Counted from the stretch's first letter, positions 23,339-34,819 are shown. The stretch: 64,000 nucleotides of DNA from Alitta virens (GCA_932294295.1 OW028576.1:26419227-26483226), one strand, 5' to 3'. A program made the numbers and translations. The notes: generated from the sequence alone by a model not told the origin.

Positions 23339-23998
23339 ATGCCAGAGAAGATGGCTCTCCTCTTGACGACTCAGTCCAGGAGGCACTATAAGGTGGGACT
23401 AGCAGTAATTGTATATTTATTGCTGTTTACGGAGTCTGGGCCAGGGATGGATCCCAAGACTGCTTGAGGTCTTCCAGAGGCCTTTGAAGGAAGAGGAGTT
23501 GTCGGAGAGACTCACGCCACCAAGGGACTTGTTAGATGGAGTGTTGGTGCAAGGCGGGGCCTCTCTCAGGACCTTGGAGGCCTCTTGGGTGGTCCTGGTG
23601 ACCATGGAGACTCCTCGCTATCCAGCACAATTATCCCACCTCATACAACTAGTAAGGGACAGCCGGTAGATTTCAAGATCGATGTGGGAAGCAGTCATGG
23701 AGTAGACACCACCACAGGCCTGTTGTTGGAGCCAGAGGCATGCATTGGAGGCGAGCCATTGGTCTGTGGTGCTGGTCCCCTGTTTAATGCAAGACACATG
23801 ACGTGCGCCCGAGGGCTGATATTTAATCAGTCAGAGCTCATAAAAGGGTGCAGGTTTGACATTGTGAAGCAGGCCAATGTAACCAAGGTGAAGAGAGTGT
23901 CCTTGCGAACCATTGTGGTGATGACATGGGGGGAGTCGGTCTCGTCACGCTGTCCAGGGAAAGTCAATCCGCCAAGGGCATCGGGACCGTGCACGTAG
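23339..23998 (+). pseudogene. Possible env-like third ORF of second Gypsy element
   Basis: One frame runs from ATG 23339 to 23998 with a single TGA at 23465-23467. It starts with a short basic segment (QSRRHYK), then a hydrophobic stretch (VGLAVIVYLLLF) that would serve as signal or membrane segment. The distal part (23585-23998) has several cysteines (ACIG, LVCGAG, MTCARG, KGCRFD) and a possible N-glycosylation site (NQS). Position after integrase and this layout suggest an envelope-like protein. No fusion peptide or known env family was recognised; function is inferred from context only. Confidence 0.35.
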
Positions 23999-24217
23999 TA
24001 CGCGATGCATTGTCCGGCCCCTTGCAACATAGCAGGCACCGGATGGAGGGTGCATTTCATCCGGAATTGCACATGGCAGGGCACATAGTGTTGCCCCTGA
24101 TCCATGGGGAATGACAGTTCAATTTCACGAGAAATCTGAATTTTGACTGTTTAAATACATGTGTCTATGAACCAGAACATTGAAGTATCTGTTTATCTTG
24201 TTAATGTGAACTCCGTT

Positions 24218-24300
24218 AGGGGCTCTAAGAGTAGAATTAGAGAGGATCCTGGAGAGTGCCGAGGATCGCATCGCAGTGGATTGGAATGCTCTGAAGGCTC
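24218..24300 (+). repeat. Detached copy of second-Gypsy gag fragment
   Basis: These 83 bp repeat 18119-18201 with a few changes (ctctaagagtagaattagag versus ctctgagagtagaattagag; ggattggaatgctctgaagg in both). A gag piece downstream of pol points to rearrangement or to remains of another copy near the 3' end of the complex. Confidence 0.75.
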
Positions 24301-24466
24301 TTCCATTTGTGACTGTTTTATTTATGTATATATGTGTGTCTTATTTATTATGATTATTGTGTTTTGGTATTGAAATGGCTCAAGCTATTAAAATACAGAT
24401 GTTTTATTTGAATGATGTTTTGTATGTGATATCATATGAGGGCATTTGATCCTAAGGTGGGAAGAT

Positions 24467-24933
24467 TGTAGAGATGACTGGTCAAATGAGCTCCCTGCCA
24501 CCAGGGGCAGCACCTGCTGGCTTCTCATTGGTCAGCCTGGTCAGGTGACCAGTGATCATGTGACCATGGGAGCATAAATACAGAGTGACACAGCTACCTG
24601 TGTAAGATCCTCTGTTTGGCCCCAGAAATGCCAGAGTCATACAGCCTCCTGTATAATACTCTGTCTGAGCAGATCTATCATTAACTGGAACTTTTAGTCA
24701 GCCACCTGACTTGCCCAGCATAGGACGCAGTTGTAGAACTTAGCACTGTTGAAGTCAGACACCTGACTACCCAAGCATAGGTCATGCTGAAGTGGGCACC
24801 ACTGTACTCTTATATTTGATGTGTAATAAATGTATAAACTCAATGACTGTGTTGCTCCTCTATCATATCAGAGCTAGAGTCTAGAACTACTTACTGTGGT
24901 CACCAGGCCTATAGCAGAGCCAGAACCACTACA
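24467..24933 (+). repeat. 3' LTR of outer Gypsy element
   Basis: The LTR runs from tgtagag to cactaca with intact TG...CA ends. A purine-rich stretch (aaggtgggaaga, 24454-24465) just upstream is a plausible polypurine tract. TATA-like 'gcataaatac' lies at 24572-24581 and AATAAA at 24826. The direct repeat ataat follows at 24934-24938. Confidence 0.85.
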
Positions 24934-24938
24934 ATAAT

Positions 24939-26400
24939 ACAACACCATATGTTACAGTATTTCCCTGCATACACTTATTTGTACATTATTTGCCACATTG
25001 TGTTGTACTGCCGTAAAAAAAGGAGATATGAAGGAAAAATCATTATCATCATCAATCATATTTATATTGATGCTTTTGGAATTCCCCTTGATATAAAACA
25101 CAATTATTTATCTGCTGTAAAAGGGGTTGCTTTATTCAGTGATCATTAATTGCATACATCAACAAAGAAAAAAATAATAAAAATTGCGTAGAAATCCAGC
25201 AGAAATGTTTCACACACATTTCAGTTTGTATCATTAAAAGAGTTCAAAACTGTGCAAGAAATATACAAAATATGCACATTAGCATGTGCAACAAGGCAAA
25301 TGTGATCATTTATTATATAAATTACATTTTGTCCAACATGCACCTGCATGTGTTCAACCGAGTATCAGAAAAGTCTTATCTTTTTTTGAGGCTGATTTTA
25401 AATAACACATTCACATGTAATAATAGAGGAATTTGTGAACTGTTAATTGCTAGCTTTGCGTACATCACACTTCCTAAACACCAACTTCCTTGTGTGCAAT
25501 GAACTTTGATTATTATTAGTTTGACTGTTAATTATTGATATCCTTGATTTGTAACAAACCAATTATCATATGAAGGCTTTCTTTTCAGACAGTATGTATT
25601 GTTATTTGTCAATCAGTGACTTAGCAGGAAATGTCTCATATTATAAAACTAACCTCGAAATGTACTATTCTGTTATTTTATCCATCGTGGTTTCAGAAAT
25701 GTGGTCTATCTCCATAGTGTAATTCCCAAAATGTAGTTGTTACCAGAGTACATGTTCAAAATAATAGATTCCTCATGATATGTCTTGGATACATGTACGC
25801 TTAATTCCAATAAAATAATATCAATTAGTAATCCAGTGATTATCAAATATCATCATGGTTCACTCATTACTAAATCAAATTTCCATAAAAATTCCCAACT
25901 GTAAAATTTGTCAAACTAATTTGGTTTTGCAAGGATGTCTCAGACTGTAAAGGTCTAAAATAAAAATGTGTTGTCTTAAAAACTATTTTAAGCGGAGATA
26001 AAGTTATCTGAAAATATAAATGGAAAAGAAAGAAACTTAAGTAGTTGACTCTTAGAGACATTTAGACTATAAGAGTCAATACAGGAGCCTTACGTCTTTC
26101 AAGAAAATGTACAGATGTTATCAAATATTAAAATAAGTCTGCAAAATAATTCCAAGATTGTAATATGCATGTGTCACTTCTTCAAAACGACAAATTATAT
26201 AGTCAGCGTAAACCGTCGCAAAATATGAAGATTACAAATGATGTCCCATGCTGCGATTCGCCTTTTTTAATCAACTTTATTGGATTTAACTGATAATCCA
26301 GTTGTTATTACAATTCCTTGCATGATTTACTTCAAATCGATGTCCCCTATCAGCATTGGAGACAGGTATATTATTCGATACTAAACTGAAGCATTGAGAG
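24939..26400. other. Duplicated non-coding DNA downstream of gene A
   Basis: No gene is visible. The whole stretch aligns with 45250-46790 and forms the 3' flank of the minus-strand receptor gene A. The frames 24949-25149 and 25272-25502 are not conserved between the two copies and are discarded. Confidence 0.7.
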
Positions 26401-27277
26401 TTATTTTTGTAAACTTTCACTTCCAGGTGTTGTCATTCTTGACCTATAAATAGGATTTACTACAAAATCTGTGTCATGAGGATAATCAGCTTCGGTATCT
26501 TTCTCTACATTCCATGTTTCATCTTCTACATTTTGGTCATATGCAACATAGGTTGCCTGGTCCTCTTTTCCTTCTATGCCCTTTTCAATTATTTTTTTGA
26601 CACAAACAACTTCTGGCTTAATCATGGCATCTGCCATGGCATCATCAAATTCCTTGGCATCATTTAAATCCTTTCCCTTCATTGTATTGTCCATGAGTTT
26701 CAAACCACCATTAGCTGTGGAAACAATTATCTCAGGAACTGGAATATGGAAGCCATAAACTGTATTATCAATTACTTCTGTGTCATCCATCCCATCATTT
26801 GACCTCTGTAATGAAATTTGTGATCCATAGATTGTGTTATCCTCAATTTCCACTCCAGCAGAAGCATCACTTTGTGTGGTCTCCACTGACAGACATGAGC
26901 CATAAATAGTATTATTGACCACTTTCATTTCATCATCTTTATCAATTGAGTCCTTTGCATCACTTTCCGAACCATAAACAGCATTGTCAACAATATCCAT
27001 TTCATCCAAAGTGTCTATATCTTGGTCACCAATTTCCTCCAAAATGTGTGGTTCTTCATTTTCATCTTGCACATGCCTGCGAATTGAAGAAGACTGAGTT
27101 ACAAGGGTGAGGTTTGAGCCATGGCAGTTGTTGCAAATGCCAGATGCAGCTAACGACAGGTCAGAAACGAGATGCCTGGTTCCGATGTTGAGTTGCGGCA
27201 AAGTTCTTGAGATGTCCAAAGTAGCAGCATCAATGTAGCTGTAAATCTGCTCAGTTATAGCAGGCTGTGAATGAGAC
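26401..27277 (-). CDS. Gene A last exon: cytoplasmic tail with repeated NxxY motifs
   Basis: This 292-codon exon begins after a TTTGCAG acceptor at 27277 and ends at TAA 26401-26403. It is acidic and carries regularly spaced tyrosine motifs: VDNAVYG, VNNTIYG, EDNTIYG, IDNTVYG, then DNTMKG in which the tyrosine is lost, and finally VNPIYR near the end. N-x-x-Y, and N-P-x-Y in the last one, is the classical docking motif for PTB-domain adaptors such as Shc, Dab or talin-type proteins. Such a tail would couple the receptor to endocytosis or tyrosine-kinase signalling. Unlike gene B, the frame is fully open. Confidence 0.8.
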
Positions 27278-27853
27278 CTGCAAAGGAAAACTTCACAATC
27301 ACACAATGCCAGACATGAAATTGCTCATGTGAACATAGAACATACTTGTGTAGCTTCCTTATTTCTTCAAAAAAAAAGGTAATGCCCTAAATTAAACAGT
27401 GCTACATACAATGATAAGCATTTAATACATCCATTTGCATGATAAATGCAGTTGTGGCCATACGTTTTAGGACACTTGCTATAGATTGTGACTATGGTCT
27501 TTTTTTATCTTGAATCACAGCTTTTATAACCCTCGGTTTACAAAGGTAAAACGTATCCCTAATCTTGAGTCTTCACTCAACTCCTGCCAGCAAAACATGT
27601 GGAAAATAAGGCTCTTCTTCCAACCAACCATCCATAACTTTGTTTATATAATGGCATTATCATTGTGCAAAATTTAATGTATTTATGGTGCAGTAAATGT
27701 GATCCAAAAAATAAATATGTCCAAGGAAAATGCTATAAAGCAAAATAATATCTGACCAAAATTAAATCTTTAAAGTGTCAAGAAGCGTTTGGCCCCAGCT
27801 GTGTTGTAAATGGAAAACAATTATTAAAATTGTAAATGCTCAGTATTGCTCAC

Positions 27854-27932
27854 CATCTTAAGACATATGCAACCACAATCACTATAACCAGAACTAGGAA
27901 AATCAGCAGGCCTCCATGGATGAAGATCATGA
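27854..27932 (-). CDS. Gene A membrane-spanning exon
   Basis: 79 bases between an acceptor (TTCCTTCAG) and a GTGAGC donor encode a hydrophobic helix (LLIFLVLVIVIVVAYVL) followed by arginine, a normal stop-transfer signal. The phases match the neighbouring exons (1 in, 2 out). The homologous exon in gene B is 48117-48195. Confidence 0.85.
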
Positions 27933-29358
27933 CTGAAGGAAAAATATGGATTGATAAAATATTTGCTTCATCGTATTCAAATATCACATCCTTTGTAAAA
28001 CAAAGTTTCTCTCATCATTAGCAGCAGTTTACAAGGCCTAACTTTTATTGGCTTAGGCATACAAGTACTGAATGACTGTATGATATATTCCTACAAATCA
28101 CTAATTCAGCAAATATCTTTGAGTAAAACAAGTGGTACATTTTGATCTATTGCAATGGTTCAGCATAGTCATATATCACACTAAATGTTTCCAGCAGGTT
28201 GCCATTAATACTGATATAATCATTATTTCATCAACGGCATCCTATTATACAATACTGACCTGCATTTATGAAAAAATTCAATGTTCAACAAACATTTTGC
28301 TTAGACCTTGATTTTGACAGACAGCTGTGTTTTGGGGAAAAGGAAGATCCCCAGATGATCTGAGAATCGTACGATTCTCCTACATCCTGTAGGTGTTAGG
28401 TAGAGCTCCTGGGACTCAAGAGAGGTTCAGGATTTGTAAGGTGGGGTGTGGGTATGAACCTATCATTTGACATGTGCACCAGAATGATAAGTTTCCTAAG
28501 GATTTAGGATTATGTGCATGTTTACTCTGAAACAGAGGGAATGGACCATTTTGCCAGTGCAATTGATAGGGTAGATTAACATCAATAAGAATGAGCTTGA
28601 TTTTCTCAGTATAGTTGTTATATTTTTGTTACTAACTCAAAACAATTAGCCATTAGCTGAAAAGACATCTACCTGGCATGCAAAACTTATTTTCACCAAC
28701 CACTCCAGTACCCCATATTTTTTTGAGGTTCATAAATGTGCATAAATTGCAGTCATGTGCAAAGATGCAAATAAAGTAATAGAATAAAAAATACTTACCT
28801 TCAGTTGGCAGTGAAGTTGAGCTGCTTACAGTCGTCTCTGTACATAAAAGACATATAACTGATATCGGTTGCTACAAGTTGTAATAATATTCTCTTCTTC
28901 ACCATTTGCTTGAGGGTCGAAATGAATATTGCATTTTTATGCCCTGCACAGTTTATTTTGATACTCAGAACTATTGAGATATCAGTTCTAATGGTCGCGT
29001 CGCAAATATTTTATTTGGCTGTACTCGGTAGCATATAGTTCTTTGTATGAAGCTGAATAAGACTAGCGTCACTATTTCAATATTGTAAATTGTTTCAGTG
29101 AATTATAACCTAATGAAAGAGGTAAATAAAGTATGTGCAGAGCACAATCCACTGGCTCCGGATTTAGCAGCGCTTAAAATGAGGCAATAATATATTCTTT
29201 TTATATGCTACAGTTTTTAAGCTTTTTGAAGTAAATATCGTCAGAGGAATCAATGATTAAATTAGAAAGAAATATTTTTCAGCAACAGTTACTTTATATT
29301 GAGAAATTCAGTATCTTGCCTTACTTTTTTTAAGATCAAGCTCTTTGAAGATGGCTAA

Positions 29359-29660
29359 CAGGGTGTTCACACTGTCACATATAAGACCTATGCACTTATG
29401 CATGACCAAGGACGTGAAAATCGGCTATATGTGCTCACTCGTAGCTCTTTTAATAACATATCAATTTTTTCGACGCGCATATGTGAGGCAGTCATAGTTT
29501 GCTCGGGGGATGTCACTCAAACACTTGCCGAAAGTCCGTCAATCGTTCACCAAACGTCCATAAAACGCTCGCCGAACATCTGTTGCCAAGCATACTTGAG
29601 GCACTCGTTGGTACTCGTATATCGCTCGTAGATCGCTCGTGCGAGTGGTTCAAGAGTGAA
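29359..29660. mobile_element. MITE fragment, left end (gene A intron)
   Basis: It starts with cagggtgttcacactgtc, the inverted match of gacagcgtgaatgcccct at 50138-50155 in the paralogous intron. The body contains 'cgctcgt', 'actcgttggtactcg' and 'gccgaacatc' motifs. The right half found in unit 2 is missing here. Confidence 0.6.
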
Positions 29661-30828
29661 TATCTGACTTTGATTGACATTTCTGAAAATCAATGATCAG
29701 TAGTTTTTGTTCAAAAATGTTAATCCTGATGTAGGAAATGGCTTACGAATCGTCATCCTATGGCAACTAATTTATAACATATATTATCTGAACTTAGAAC
29801 CTGACTTGCCAATGTTCTCATAAAATAGTTCCCAGGTGGTGCTAGTAGTAAATGGTTTGTTCAGCTCTTAAGATATGCTTTTTTCATTGTGTTACCAAAT
29901 ATATCGCATAAACAATAGATAGAATGTTGCAAAAAAAGAAGAAAATAGTACCTGGTCTTGATGGGCTACCCGTATTGCCTTCCCCACTACCAGAATCTAA
30001 ATTAATGGAAAAAAAATACAGACAATATATGCACAAGAACTGCTTGTCAATGATATGCATGTTTAAGTCAAAATACACTGTATTTAAAGTTGCAGTCAAA
30101 GATTTGCATACACTTGAACAGTTGCAGTCACATTCAATAAGTACTTTTGACAAAATGCAGGAACATTTTTCAAATATTAAATGTTTGATGGGTCAAAAAT
30201 GTGCATACATTCCAGTTATTCAATGAAATCATGTGATATTTTTTTCACGTATAAATGCTATAATCCTAGTACTATAATATTTCTCAATATGGGTATAGAT
30301 TCTACTTTGTTCATGCCTATCATGGGATGATTAACTAGTAGCTGCCTGGAGATTTAGTATAAACCCTTATCCAAACTGTTTTATTTACCCTGAATTTGTC
30401 AAGAATTGCTGATAAATGTATTTTTGTGCTTCATGGAGAGAAATATTTGCACTTTTATTTGCTAAAATAAAAGAAGTATTTACCTGGTTGTGAATTGCTA
30501 AATTGTTATTTCAGTAGACCCGACAATTAACATGCAGTAGCAAAGGCAAACAATTAAGAAAATCTAATAAACAGGAAACTTAGATTGTACCTGGTTTGGA
30601 TATGCAATGGAGCTTCTTATTCTCATCTTCCTCACTGTCAACTATGTGATTAATGATTGCAGTAAAATTAATTACAAAAATGCTGAGAAAAGAAAGTAAT
30701 ATTAAAGAAAATATATTGTTCTTAAAAGTTTTCTGATGACTAATGCATATGTTGCCAACCACCAAGACATGCTTAAGAACTGCTCCATGAAAAGGTCATC
30801 ATTTCCTAAAAAAAGTAATAATATTTAC

Positions 30829-31151
30829 CTATTACTTCAATCCAGTACCTCACTTTTGAGATACAGCTTGCTGGACTTGTAAATGTAAGGTTAAATCTCC
30901 AAAGACCGTCTCCATGGAAGGACATGTCTGGGGTGTAAATTTGTCTTGAGTTATAGCACAATGGTGGCCTGGGGGACTTTTCCATGCTGAGACAAAATTG
31001 TGTACAGCTCCAATAAGGTGTAAATTCATAAATCCTGATCTTCATTGTCATAGTATTTCCAGATCCTTGTCCATCTGCTTGAAGTGAACAGTCGACATTC
31101 TGAGAATTGAATATTCTCATTCCTTAAAACGCTCATTCATCAGAGTTATCG
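30829..31151 (-). pseudogene. Gene A second ectodomain exon, broken
   Basis: Homologous to gene B 51816-52139. Conserved core: CTQFCLSMEKSPRPPLC, DGLWRFNLTF and SKVRYWIEV. Three lesions distinguish it: the acceptor AG reads AA (31152-31153), a GGA has become TGA (31117-31119), and one base is missing about 10 bases further on. An alternative start or acceptor inside the exon could rescue only part of the domain. The fold was not recognised. Confidence 0.75.
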
Positions 31152-31516
31152 TTGATGATTTGAAAGTAAGAGGGAGAGGTATAATGTGTTATTGTTGATG
31201 ATTTGAAGGTAAGCGGGAGAGTGGATGATTTTGCTATCTCCAACATTTGTATGTCTGAAATATTGTACAAACTTCTGTCACTCAAGTTTAATATAGTATT
31301 TTGCTGTCAGCAGCAAAGTAAATCCTAGACATCAGGAAAGTGGTTATATGAACCAATTGCCTAGAAAATGTGAGATGTGCAACATAAGGTTATCTTAAAC
31401 TATACAAAAATCATTTAGATTTTAAGTTCTCTTCTTATCAAGTCAACACAATGAAACCTTTAGGATATCTACAATGCATAGTATACTATACAACCTATCA
31501 AGCTTATCATACTCAC

Positions 31517-31720
31517 CCATCCTACACCAGTATTCCACATGCACACATTCTTTGTGTATATTGGTGACCTCACATTGTTGATGAGCATTACACTTCTGCA
31601 ATATGTCAGAGGAGAGATTTGTTGTAATGTTGACATCAACAATTACTATTTGATATGAAGAGCACTGAATGTGGACTGTTTCGTTACATGTTGATACACT
31701 ATTGCTGTTCACCACATCCC
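31517..31720 (-). CDS. Gene A cysteine-rich lectin-like exon
   Basis: 204 bases, phase 1 at both ends. Cysteine spacing (TCNETVHIQC, KCNAHQQCEV, KECVHVEYWC) resembles the SUEL/rhamnose-binding lectin fold, which ends in a Y-W/E-Y-C strand, but the domain is short and the sugar-binding loop is not evident. Call it SUEL-like with caution. Almost identical to gene B 52466-52669. Confidence 0.6.
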
Positions 31721-32630
31721 CTGAAATAAAGAAAAAATATACATCATGCAAGGTATGGTGTGGGAGAACTATTACATTTAAAAAGATATATGTTAGGTTT
31801 TAACAGGATTCACTACATGTAGGGAAAGTCATATGCAGCAATAGTAGCAGTATTTATAGCTCGGTTATGGAAATATATGTGTACATTTTGCAGTTTTTTT
31901 TTTCTAAATTATCATTTATGATGTTTTTATGAAAGTCTTGAAAACATTTCATCTGCATTGACAGAATGACTGCATTCAGGTTTTCCCATGCAGCATGTGT
32001 AGTAGAACCTGGCAAAAATTGATATATCAGACTATCAGTATTTTATTTTTATTTGTTAGTTCCCATAGTAAAATTTAGGGGTTCTGTCAATCTTTTTGCT
32101 ATATGTAGGCTTTCAATATGGTTATGCTTGTTATAAATAGGAAGCTTTATATGCTATGCTATATTTAGGACAAAAACCCTCTCGGAAGAGCTTCCTTGCT
32201 CTAATTAGACTCGTACCTATGCATGCTCATTATAAGTCGGCTGACTTGAATAGAACCTATTTAACAAAATGTCACATGATTTTCTTGGCGAAGCAGTAAA
32301 GTTTTAAAATTGGAATTACAAAATAAATATTGGAATTTAGTTATTTAAAATATTTGATGAAGTAAATTAACAACAGCAAGCACTGAAATAAAAACAAAGC
32401 ATTACTAAAATATGTCATAACCACTTACCAATCAATAAGAGCAAAAATAAGGTGTCCCAAGATATGACCCTCATCCTGGGTCCTTGGTGTGGGTGCAACT
32501 GTTCATCATGCAGGAAGCAGGCACAGATATATAGTATAAACCAGTATAAAGGCATTTCTAATTATTTTTTGAGGAAACTATCATTAAAGAAGCATGTAAA
32601 ACAAGGTTCATGATCCCTGATAATCATGTT

Positions 32631-33990
32631 GCTTTATCTTTATTTGGCATAGACCATAACACATGATGCTGGCTGAGATGCAGAGTAGTTTTCGCATATT
32701 TAATACCACTTTATCTACAGCACTTGAAAGCTATGGGCCTCCTCATGCCAAAGTCGTAACACTGTGGGTCAAGACCTCAAACCCAGTGACCAACACATAT
32801 TAATCCAAGAGCCAGGGCCAACACAGATCCGTAGCGCAATAGCTAGCACTCCAGTTATGCCTGTCTAGGTCTCCCCTGTTATTAATAATACAACTTCTCT
32901 CTTATTGTGCAGCAGCTCAAATTAACAAAAACTGTGGATCATGATAAACTGTCTAGCACTGAATGACCTGTTAAATTGATATGTCATTAAAATAATATCA
33001 CATCCACTCTCTCACACACACACAGACACTATTACTGTTCAGGGATTATTAAAAAATGTTTTCAAATAGAATATCATTTCAAAGCCCTGAAGTTTCTGGG
33101 CCTCCTCGTTGCAAGGGTAGTAACACAGTGGGTGCAGCCATCAAACCCTGGGGGGGGGGGGGGGCGGGGCTCTACATGACATATACTGGCTTTGCTCATC
33201 TCCTCATCCCATATTAGGTAGTTTTTAAATAAACAACCTACCAGTTAACACGTCATTAAACACAATATAATTACTCATTGAGATCTACCATATCGGCTTC
33301 TTTCACACACACAAAATAAATAGTTTAAATCTACGGTATTGGCTTTTTTAAACCAAAGAGCCAGTGAATATAATGTTTTTATGTCTTATCCTCAGACAGT
33401 CTCCAAAATGTCTCATCAGGATAGTTCATCACAGAGGTACATGATAGTCCACTCATCCCATAACAAGATAGTAATAATGTCTGTTCATCTAAAAACTTAC
33501 AGGGCTGCACATTCCATCTGTCTATCTATCAATGCACAGTATAATATAATCATTTGGTTGGAATTATTCATTAATTTGTTGCCGTCTTAGCATACTGGTT
33601 ACACTTTTTTTCATGTAAATAAGGAATACAAATAAGAAATTATGAAAAGACATAAACATTTAAAAAAAACCAACTGTTTGAATAGTTATGTTTTTTCAGT
33701 TGTTGACACCAAAATTATATTATTTTTTATTGGTACCTTTCGATCAAAGAAGTCCGATGCAATGAGCCTGAAATGAAAACATCGCATGGCGCCATGTTGA
33801 GACACATCATTAGTAGTATTCGCTTTACCGTGTATAGTAGGTCACGCTGCAGATGGCAGCACTGTGCAGTTCTGGGAGGTACGTTGTGAGGTGCTGCCAC
33901 CACGCACCCCTTATACACTGTGAGGTGCTGCCACCTTGTTGCATATTTGATAGATGTTTTACCGCTAGGCATTGTTAATTATTCTAACTA
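32631..33990. other. Unique flank between duplication unit 1 and the viral block
   Basis: No gene is supported. Two imperfect direct repeats of about 60 bp (about 32728-32785 and 33091-33150, sharing gggcctcctc, gtaacac and gtgggt) may be fragments of one short interspersed element. A run of 16 G (about 33152-33167) follows the second. At 33887-33936 'gtgaggtgctgccacc' occurs twice within 50 bp. I looked here for a Polinton terminal repeat and did not find one. Confidence 0.5.
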
Positions 33991-34096
33991 TGTATGACAG
34001 ACCAATAGGGGGGCTCAACTCAAAAGCTTATAGGTCTAAACATGTTTTTGGCGGGGCAATATTCATTCCGTTACCAGCATCTCTACAAACAACATC

Positions 34097-34678
34097 ATGG
34101 CTACATTTTTCCAATGGATACTTGTTGGCTATAAGGAATGTACAAATGGTGAAGTTCACCATTTCATCATGCATGAAAGCCCTGACAAATTTACTTTGCT
34201 GGATGAGTGTAAAACCAGTTTTGCAGAATATGTGAGCCACAGTGAACATGTTAATGGAACAGAATACAGTGTGAGATTCCTTTGTCGTGAACCAATCGTC
34301 AAAGATGTGATGACTTTTGCTTTTAACGGTATAGCAAGCACACAGTCAGATGATCTTTTTTCATCTCCTGATGAAGACACTGTTGATTGTCCTACAAGCC
34401 TGTGGAGGAGGAGGGGACCTGAGGAATTTCATGACTATTATAAGGATGGTGGTGATGATGACTCCAATGATGGTCAACAGAGTAAAACTAAACCTATGGT
34501 ATCTTGGGAAGCGTACAAGAAGGCAAAATGTTCTGTCGATGGGCACTATATCTTACATAGAAGACATGATTACGTGTCTAACGATGTTGAAGATTGCATA
34601 TATGATTTTTCTGATTATTTCTTTCACACTGTCCATGATTATCATCCTCAATGGCGTGTGCATATGCACGGTTTATAA
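34097..34678 (+). CDS. Orphan acidic ORF at the left end of the viral block
   Basis: An intact 193-codon frame from ATG 34097. I do not recognise it. The N-terminal half is mixed alpha/beta-like; an acidic linker follows (DEDTVD, DDDSNDG); the C-terminal quarter is rich in His and Tyr (HYILHRRHDY, FFHTVHDYHPQW). No signal peptide or membrane segment is seen. The open frame beside degraded viral genes suggests recent activity or selection. It is probably an accessory protein of the viral element, judged only by orientation and neighbours. Confidence 0.55.
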   Translation: MATFFQWILVGYKECTNGEVHHFIMHESPDKFTLLDECKTSFAEYVSHSEHVNGTEYSVRFLCREPIVKDVMTFAFNGIASTQSDDLFSSPDEDTVDCPTSLWRRRGPEEFHDYYKDGGDDDSNDGQQSKTKPMVSWEAYKKAKCSVDGHYILHRRHDYVSNDVEDCIYDFSDYFFHTVHDYHPQWRVHMHGL

Positions 34679-34819
34679 TCGCTGAATTATTATGACTCAC
34701 TGGATTTCACTTCTCAAAACCATGGGGCTTATGTAGGATTACCGTTATTGAATGAATTTTAAAATATATTCAAACTGTCCAATGAACTCATAACTGATTA
34801 CAGTTAACCAATCCTGTTG

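Larger units (their letters stand above)
17514..24130 (+). mobile_element. Second Ty3/Gypsy element (internal region)
   Basis: Gag, protease, reverse transcriptase, RNase H, integrase and a possible third ORF follow in order after the tRNA-Trp-type primer site. Its proteins differ from those of the outer element: YVDD instead of YMDD, VDTGA instead of VDSGA, and a long basic integrase tail. It is therefore a different lineage nested in the complex. A 1.1-kb insertion splits the integrase and a SINE sits in its tail region. The 3' LTR was not found. Confidence 0.8.
4978..24933 (+). mobile_element. Composite Ty3/Gypsy insertion with nested elements
   Basis: Matching LTRs at 4978-5440 and 24467-24933 are flanked by the same 5-bp target duplication, ataat (4973-4977 and 24934-24938). 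Duplication unit 2 holds this target only once, at about 45250. Inside lie a primer-binding site, a gag-pol of one Gypsy lineage, then an ISL2EU DNA transposon, a second Gypsy lineage and a SINE. The outer element must have been a normal 6-7 kb retrotransposon that later received the other insertions. I could not place the exact junction between the outer element and the nested Gypsy. Confidence 0.85.
26401..32474 (-). pseudogene. Receptor-like gene A (lectin-like ectodomain, NxxY tail), ectodomain broken
   Basis: A type I membrane protein gene read from 32474 down to 26401. Exons by splice signal and phase: 32429-32474 (signal peptide, MRVISWDTLFLLLLI), 31517-31720 (cysteine-rich lectin-like), 30829-31151 (second ectodomain), 30591-30641, 29952-29996 and 28799-28837 (Ser/Thr-rich stalk), 27854-27932 (membrane helix) and 26401-27277 (tail). 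Extracellular introns are all phase 1. Against gene B, the second ectodomain exon has lost its acceptor AG, gained a TGA (31117-31119) and lost one base. A stalk exon near 30484-30497 is also truncated. The gene is probably a pseudogene or makes an altered protein. The ligand is unknown. Confidence 0.75.
1414..32630. repeat. Segmental duplication unit 1 (expanded by insertions)
   Basis: Three stretches, 1414-1781, about 4571-4977 and 24939-32630, match 44391-53110 in order and orientation at high identity, in introns and intergenic DNA as well as exons. Between them lie a LINE (1782-4570) and a 20-kb retrotransposon complex (4978-24933) that the other copy lacks. Removing the insertions leaves about 8.5 kb, close to the 8.7 kb of unit 2. 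Homology fades near 32630. The unit carries receptor gene A on the minus strand. Confidence 0.9.

Noticed and set aside
27451..27480. Possible Tc1-type inverted end (gttgtggccatacgttttagg)
   Set aside because: Resembles a mariner end and is shared with unit 2 near 47817, but no partner end was found.
33152..33167. Run of G bases
   Set aside because: Homopolymer likely subject to sequencing error; no function inferred.
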